Shown one piece after another: positions 60,396-64,000 of a stretch of 64,000 nucleotides of DNA. Under the pieces are notes generated by a model. The model had not been told where the DNA came from. It searched no databases and worked only from the letters and a program-made list of their open reading frames with translations. The DNA is from an uncultured Alphaproteobacteria bacterium (lineage in GTDB: Bacteria; Pseudomonadota; Alphaproteobacteria; Micropepsales; Micropepsaceae). Position numbers and translations under genes: made by a program. The DNA lies in NCBI GenBank assembly GCA_902826695.1, contig CADEFU010000012.1:1-64000 (forward strand), in the 5' to 3' direction. Position 1 is the stretch's first letter. Each line of letters begins with the position of its first letter.

Positions 60396-61817
60396 CTACC
60401 GAAGCGGGTCGTAGTCGCCGTCGGCCGCGTGGGGGACGATCGATACGTCGTCCGGGCTGGCGGCGGCGCGGAGCATCATCAGCGCGACGCGGGTCGCCGA
60501 GAGAAGGTCGTCGCGTTCCTTTGCGATCAAACCCTCTTTGCGATGGTAGAGGCGGAATTCTTCGAACCACTCGGCGAGATGCGCGAAGACTTTGAGGCGG
60601 CCCGTCTTCATGCGGTCGAGCATCGCCATTACGCCGGCTTCAAGGCCATAGCCGCCGTCGGCGTGTGTTGCGTGCGCGCGCAGCATATTCAGGCCTTGGG
60701 CGCGGTATTGTGCGGCCAATGTGTCGCCGGACCCTTTGTCGTGCTGCAAGCCGTCGTGCGGCCAGGCCCATTTCAGCTTCGCACCCCACGGGCGCAACGC
60801 GGCGGCGTGAACGACAGGCGTTTGTTCCCGCACGCGATGGGTGTTCGTCACGTAGACTACATCCGCGTCGCGGTCCCACGCCAGCTTCACCGCGGCGAAG
60901 GGATGGTCCCAGCCGAAGTCCATGGCCGCGATGAGCGCCCAATGGCTTGGGATTGGGAACGGATCTACGCGCAGCGCTTCTTCGGAGATGGGGAAGACGC
61001 GACCGCTGCCCAAGATAGGGATACCGCGGGCGCGGGCTTCGCGCTCGTGTTCGGGGAAGCTCGCCACGATGCGCGCGCGGTCTTCGGGCGCGATGTGCTG
61101 CGCGTCGTTGATCGTCATGTTGACGTCGGCGCCGCCGCCCTGCCCCAACATCAGCCGTTCGACGACCTCGCTCATGCCTTTGAGGGGCGTGAAGGTTGTG
61201 TAGATGAGGCCGCGCGTCGCGATCAGACGGGCAAGCGCTTCGCCGTAGATGGCGGCGGGCGGTTCTTCATCGCACCAGATGGCGTGCTTGGCCGGACCTT
61301 GCCATGACTCGCGGCCTTGATCGTAGCGTTTGAAGCCGAGGCGCGACGTGGCGCCGGATTGGTGGCGGACGACAACCGTGTCGATCAGATCGGCAACGCC
61401 GCGGCCGCGCTTGATCTCGACGATCGCGTTCTCGGGAAGCGCGCCGGTGCCCCACTGCGCGACCGGCCCCAAGAGCGCGCGTTGCGGGTTGTCGCGCGTG
61501 GTTTCGCCGGTATCGCATGCGGCCCAGGCGTCGATGGCGTGGGCGAAGCGTCTGCCTTGCCACCAATCGGGATAGCGGCCGGTGAGATGCATCGCCATCT
61601 CCATGGCGCCCGCGTGCGTTTTGCCTTGCTGGTTGCCGGCGCGCAGCAGGCGCTCGGTCGCGGTGCAGCCTAGATCATGGAACTGTTTCTGTTTCGGGTA
61701 GGGCCGGTAGCGGTCGAGTTTGTTCGCACCCTGCCTTCGGTCCAGCTCCGCCGTCATCGCCCGTTCGAGCGCGGAGAGCTTCTCTAAGGGCAGCGACTGC
61801 AGCAGTGATGTCTGCAT
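60396..61817 (-). CDS. terL: Phage terminase large subunit
   Basis: 473 aa. ATPase domain with Walker A AGNQQGKT (60-67) and Walker B AIWCDEEPP (about 184-192), and a C-terminal nuclease with AAMDFGWDHP (about 300) and late acidic motifs. It packages phage DNA through the portal. It lies 8.5 kb from the virion operon with host genes in between, an unusual position. The start could be 61757, which would shorten the 143-bp overlap with the small subunit gene. Confidence 0.9.
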   Translation of the reverse strand: MQTSLLQSLPLEKLSALERAMTAELDRRQGANKLDRYRPYPKQKQFHDLGCTATERLLRAGNQQGKTHAGAMEMAMHLTGRYPDWWQGRRFAHAIDAWAACDTGETTRDNPQRALLGPVAQWGTGALPENAIVEIKRGRGVADLIDTVVVRHQSGATSRLGFKRYDQGRESWQGPAKHAIWCDEEPPAAIYGEALARLIATRGLIYTTFTPLKGMSEVVERLMLGQGGGADVNMTINDAQHIAPEDRARIVASFPEHEREARARGIPILGSGRVFPISEEALRVDPFPIPSHWALIAAMDFGWDHPFAAVKLAWDRDADVVYVTNTHRVREQTPVVHAAALRPWGAKLKWAWPHDGLQHDKGSGDTLAAQYRAQGLNMLRAHATHADGGYGLEAGVMAMLDRMKTGRLKVFAHLAEWFEEFRLYHRKEGLIAKERDDLLSATRVALMMLRAAASPDDVSIVPHAADGDYDPLR

Positions 61818-62013
61818 CGGTGAGTTCGTTCCACGCTGTGTCGAGGGATTGGGCTTCGTCGGCCGCAGCGGCCGCCGCGCGCAGGTAGCCGGCGGGATCT
61901 TTTTCGCGCAGCCGCTTTACCGCCTCCGCGCCACCGGTTGCGAAATCGGCGGCCAGCGCCGCAACGAGTTGGTGCTGGAGGGATTGGCGCAAGCGCGCCG
62001 TTTCGCCGGTCAT
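61675..62013 (-). CDS. Phage terminase small subunit-like protein
   Basis: 112 aa. LRQSLQHQLVAALAADFATG then GAEAVKRLREKDPAGYLRAA has the short helical character of terminase small subunits and it precedes the large subunit. The last about 30 residues are low-complexity and overlap terL in another frame. The ATG at 62013 follows GAGAG and lies only 11 bp after the terminator arm of the leader. Confidence 0.7.
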   Translation of the reverse strand: MTGETARLRQSLQHQLVAALAADFATGGAEAVKRLREKDPAGYLRAAAAAADEAQSLDTAWNELTDADITAAVAALREALRARTGDDGGAGPKAGCEQTRPLPALPETETVP

Positions 62014-62023
62014 GCTCTCTCGC

Positions 62024-62060
62024 AAAAACAAAAACCCGGCCGCTTGCTTAAGCGCCGGGT
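62024..62060 (-). terminator. Intrinsic terminator immediately upstream of the terminase genes
   Basis: Minus strand: ACCCGGCGCTT, loop, AAGCGGCCGGGT stem (62060-62034) with one bulge, followed by TTTTGTTTTT (to about 62024). It lies about 60 nt after the predicted start from element B and 11 bp before the small-subunit ATG, an attenuator-like arrangement. Confidence 0.75.
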
Positions 62061-62085
62061 GGATTTCGCCGTTTGGGAAGAATTG

Positions 62086-62122
62086 GCGCCGAACATCGCC
62101 GAAAGCGCCGAAAAAGTCAAGC
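62086..62122 (-). promoter_or_regulatory. Tri-repeat late promoter element, copy B
   Basis: Identical over 37 bp to 52640-52676. Minus-strand TTGACT (62120-62115), 17-nt spacer, GATGTT (62097-62092), with TTCGGCG three times at 9-10 bp spacing. It drives towards the terminase small and large subunit genes. Divergent from the plus-strand promoter at 62161. Confidence 0.65.
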
Positions 62123-62160
62123 GAAAAGTTTCCGCACCAACACTACTTACATGTCGCGTA

Positions 62161-62191
62161 TTGACATTTGCATCATTTTTTCTTATATGAT
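62161..62191 (+). promoter_or_regulatory. Predicted sigma70 promoter
   Basis: TTGACA (62161-62166), 17 bp to TATATG (62184-62189) or 19 bp to TATGAT (62186-62191), in an AT-rich patch unlike the surrounding DNA. It would drive the small gene at 62216, and possibly the retropepsin gene after it. Confidence 0.6.
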
Positions 62192-62215
62192 AGATCCACA
62201 ACCGGCGAGCCAACC

Positions 62216-62560
62216 ATGACGTCATCGCCTTCCGACATCGCCTCGCGCGCTACCGCACCAAAGCCGCAACCGTCCGTCTATACGGCGACCTCTTTCGTTT
62301 GCGATCGTGAAACGCGCGAGCTCGGCGAGGACTATCCCGAACTCAAAAAGATCGAGCGCGCCTATCGCTTGCTTGAGCACCGCTTAACCGCGGCCCAACC
62401 GCGTCTGCAAGCCGAACACGCGCTTTCCACGGTCATGGATTTCAGCTTGACCTTGTCGGACGCCCGTCAGGATGCCAGTTGGGCCGCGACGCTTTTGCTC
62501 GCGCGCGATGCCTTTGGCGAGGCGCGTGTCGTCAAGATTGCCCGGCCGAGCGAGCGCTAA
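62216..62560 (+). CDS. Hypothetical soluble protein
   Basis: 114 aa. N-terminal polar, Ser/Pro/Ala-rich tail then a helical domain (RETRELGEDYPELKKIERAY, RLLEHRLTAAQPRL). Divergent from the terminase leader, with a strong promoter just upstream. Could be host or phage-linked. Function unknown. Confidence 0.55.
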   Translation: MTSSPSDIASRATAPKPQPSVYTATSFVCDRETRELGEDYPELKKIERAYRLLEHRLTAAQPRLQAEHALSTVMDFSLTLSDARQDASWAATLLLARDAFGEARVVKIARPSER

Positions 62561-62622
62561 GCCCGTCACAGCGTCGTGATACGCGGTGTTGCCGAGGCGG
62601 CATCTGCTGTAGACTCCGCTTG

Positions 62623-63516
62623 ATGCGCCACGCCCTTTCATACGCGTTGCTGACCGTTGCCGTGTTTGTGCTGTCGGTGACCGTCACGGCTGCGGGCGAA
62701 GCCTACGGCTCGCAGCAACTGGTTCGGCTTGCCAGTGGGCGGCCGGGCTTGATGGTAACGGTGAACGGCCAGGGGCCGTTTCCGTTTCTCATCGACACGG
62801 GGACGAGCCACACGGTGCTCGTGCCGGAACTGCGTGCGCGCCTCGCCATTCCCGCGTCGCCGGGGCCGCGCTATCAGGTCGTGACGGCGGCGGGGCGGAT
62901 CGAGTCGTCGTTTCACACTATCAGCGAGATGGCAGCGTCCGGTGTCGTGGTCGAGGGGGTTCATGCCATCGTCATCGATTTGCCGAAGAGTATCGGCGTC
63001 ATGGGGATTGCGGGCGCCGATTTCCTTTCCAACTTTACGGTGGACCTCGAGCTTGGCCGGCAGAAAATCACGCTGTATCCGGCCGGCACGATCATCGACC
63101 CGCCGGGATTTGTGAAACTTAAGGGCACGTTGAACAGCGTAGGCTTCATCGTGCTGCCGGCGCACGTGGAGAACGTGGCCGCGTCGGCGGTGTTCGATTC
63201 CGGTGCAATTTGGTCGATCGTCAACCCGAAGCTCGTTGCGTTCACGCAGAGCAACGTCAAGTCGATCGCGCGAAACACGGAAAGCCGGGTCGTCGACGCC
63301 ACGAACAGGCGCGCGCTTGCGGAGACGACGGACTTCAAGAAGGTCGCGCTTGGACCGGTTTCTTGGCGCGATCGGCAGTGCATGGTTGCCGCGATGCATG
63401 TGTTCGAGCAGATCGGCCTCGATCAAAGCCCTGCAATCTTCATCGGTCTCGATATGATGGCAGGGCGGCGCGTGATTTTGGATTACGCGAACGCTTCGCT
63501 CTATCTCGCGCCTTAG
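62623..63516 (+). CDS. Retropepsin-like aspartic protease
   Basis: 297 aa with a signal peptide (1-25). FPFLIDTGTSHTVLV (first D-T-G, about residue 60) and AVFDSGAIWSIV (second half-site, D-S-G, about residue 190), with the catalytic-loop hydrophobics. Periplasmic clan AA protease, third in the window. The start at 62623 gives the signal peptide. Ends 1 bp before the convergent gene. Confidence 0.82.
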   Translation: MRHALSYALLTVAVFVLSVTVTAAGEAYGSQQLVRLASGRPGLMVTVNGQGPFPFLIDTGTSHTVLVPELRARLAIPASPGPRYQVVTAAGRIESSFHTISEMAASGVVVEGVHAIVIDLPKSIGVMGIAGADFLSNFTVDLELGRQKITLYPAGTIIDPPGFVKLKGTLNSVGFIVLPAHVENVAASAVFDSGAIWSIVNPKLVAFTQSNVKSIARNTESRVVDATNRRALAETTDFKKVALGPVSWRDRQCMVAAMHVFEQIGLDQSPAIFIGLDMMAGRRVILDYANASLYLAP

Positions 63517-63517
63517 G

Positions 63518-64000
63518 TCAATTCACGAACCGGGCCGAGAAACTTGCCACGTCCGTGCGTTGCTTGATGCAGCCCGCGGCGCCACCAAGCTTCGCGCGGT
63601 AAATCGGAATGCCCGAGCCAGCAGACTGGAACGGATCGTGGAGGCGCATGTGGAGGGCGGTGTCGGTCTTTGGCGCCGGCGCTTTCGCGCGCGCGTCGGC
63701 CTTGTCGCCGTCAGCGGCCTCCAACATCAAGTTGAAGCGCTTGCCTTCCGCTTGCGCCTCGAAGGCCACGGCACGCGGGTGAAGGTTGACCACCCACAGG
63801 CACTCGTCGACGACCTTGAAGAGGATCGTAGCGCAGGCTTCGCCGCAAGCGGCGATATCGACCGGCGCTGCCGGTGCAGCTGCGACGGGCGCCGTCGGCG
63901 CAACGGCCGCGACTGCCGGCGCCGCGGTTGCGGCGGGTGCGGCGGCGAGATCTGGCGCCGCGGGTTTGGAGCGCGGTGCCGGCGGATAGGCTGGCGCCGG
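63518..64000 (-). CDS. Secreted or envelope protein, 5' end beyond window
   Basis: At least 160 aa, open to the window edge. The visible N-terminal part is a Pro/Ala-rich linker (PAPRSKPAAPDLAAAPAATA), followed by CGEACATILFKVVDECLWVV and NLHPRAVAFEAQAEGKRFN. Three Cys in close succession (CGEAC...C) may form disulphides. The family is not recognised. It lies antisense to a long Ala/Gly-rich reading frame that I regard as a shadow. Confidence 0.6.
   Translation of the reverse strand, partial: PAPAYPPAPRSKPAAPDLAAAPAATAAPAVAAVAPTAPVAAAPAAPVDIAACGEACATILFKVVDECLWVVNLHPRAVAFEAQAEGKRFNLMLEAADGDKADARAKAPAPKTDTALHMRLHDPFQSAGSGIPIYRAKLGGAAGCIKQRTDVASFSARFVN

Noticed and set aside
5100..62100. Complete integrated prophage with attachment sites
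   Set aside because: No integrase, no tRNA and no direct repeats at the ends of the modules were seen, and host genes interrupt it twice.
52640..62122. 37-bp repeats as attL/attR of a prophage
   Set aside because: Both copies are promoter-like, followed by terminators and facing late operons. The DNA between them is mainly host genes with no integrase.
63786..63989. Plus-strand Ala/Gly reading frame
   Set aside because: Antisense to the Pro/Ala-rich coding region at the window end. Composition follows from that gene's repeats.

Overview
The window looks like the chromosome of a GC-rich alphaproteobacterium, probably a Caulobacterales or Hyphomonadaceae-type relative. The signs are a GcrA-like regulator, an alpha-type SOS box (GTTC-N7-GTTC), several retropepsin-like periplasmic proteases and high GC content. 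This placement is inference. I saw no rRNA, tRNA, CRISPR array, transposase or integrase.

Layout. 1-5.0 kb: host-type lipoprotein, TPR and hypothetical genes with REP-like hairpins, ending in a PD-(D/E)XK nuclease-like protein. 5.1-10.2 kb: a phage replication and immunity module (DUF6362-like, replication-initiator-like, DnaB helicase, GcrA-like, small membrane protein, then a divergent HTH/S24 repressor with an SOS box between them). 10.2-22.4 kb: host-type genes (zinc metallopeptidase, retropepsin, MFS transporter, DUF559 nuclease inside palindromic repeats, TolC-family channel, EF-hand/TPR protein, sensor histidine kinase), plus one coiled-coil protein whose N-terminus matches a virion-region enzyme. 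22.4-51.9 kb: an almost complete podovirus-like (T7-type) lysis and virion module on the minus strand: lysis genes, tail fibre, internal virion proteins, gp12- and gp11-like tail tube proteins, capsid, scaffold, portal and a gp13-like acetyltransferase. It is punctuated by small plus-strand genes for secreted proteins, RidA and TonB. 52-60.4 kb: host-type genes (PH-domain protein, GIY-YIG nuclease, two paralogous XRE regulators each followed by a micro membrane protein, retropepsin-PDZ protein, universal stress protein, M19 dipeptidase). 60.4-62.0 kb: phage terminase large and small subunits. 62.2-64 kb: host-type genes.

How the parts may work together. The phage modules are nearly all intact but are separated by about 12 kb and 8.5 kb of ordinary chromosomal genes, and no integrase is present. 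The terminase operon and the virion operon are each preceded by an identical 37-bp element. It holds a -35-like TTGACT and three TTCGGCG repeats one helical turn apart, and an intrinsic terminator follows about 55-60 nt downstream. This suggests one trans-acting factor, or an antitermination switch, controlling unlinked late genes. A scattered, possibly domesticated (gene-transfer-agent-like) podoviral element is the most interesting reading. Rearrangement or decay of an ordinary prophage is the main alternative.

Repeats are plentiful: REP-like hairpins (46-84, 2685-2741, 2764-2821), a palindrome family around the DUF559 gene (15989-16654), two 27-bp inverted-repeat elements (6623-6762 and 10355-10431, the latter nested in a 32-bp inverted repeat), and a heptamer-like repeat inside the replication protein gene (6061-6125).
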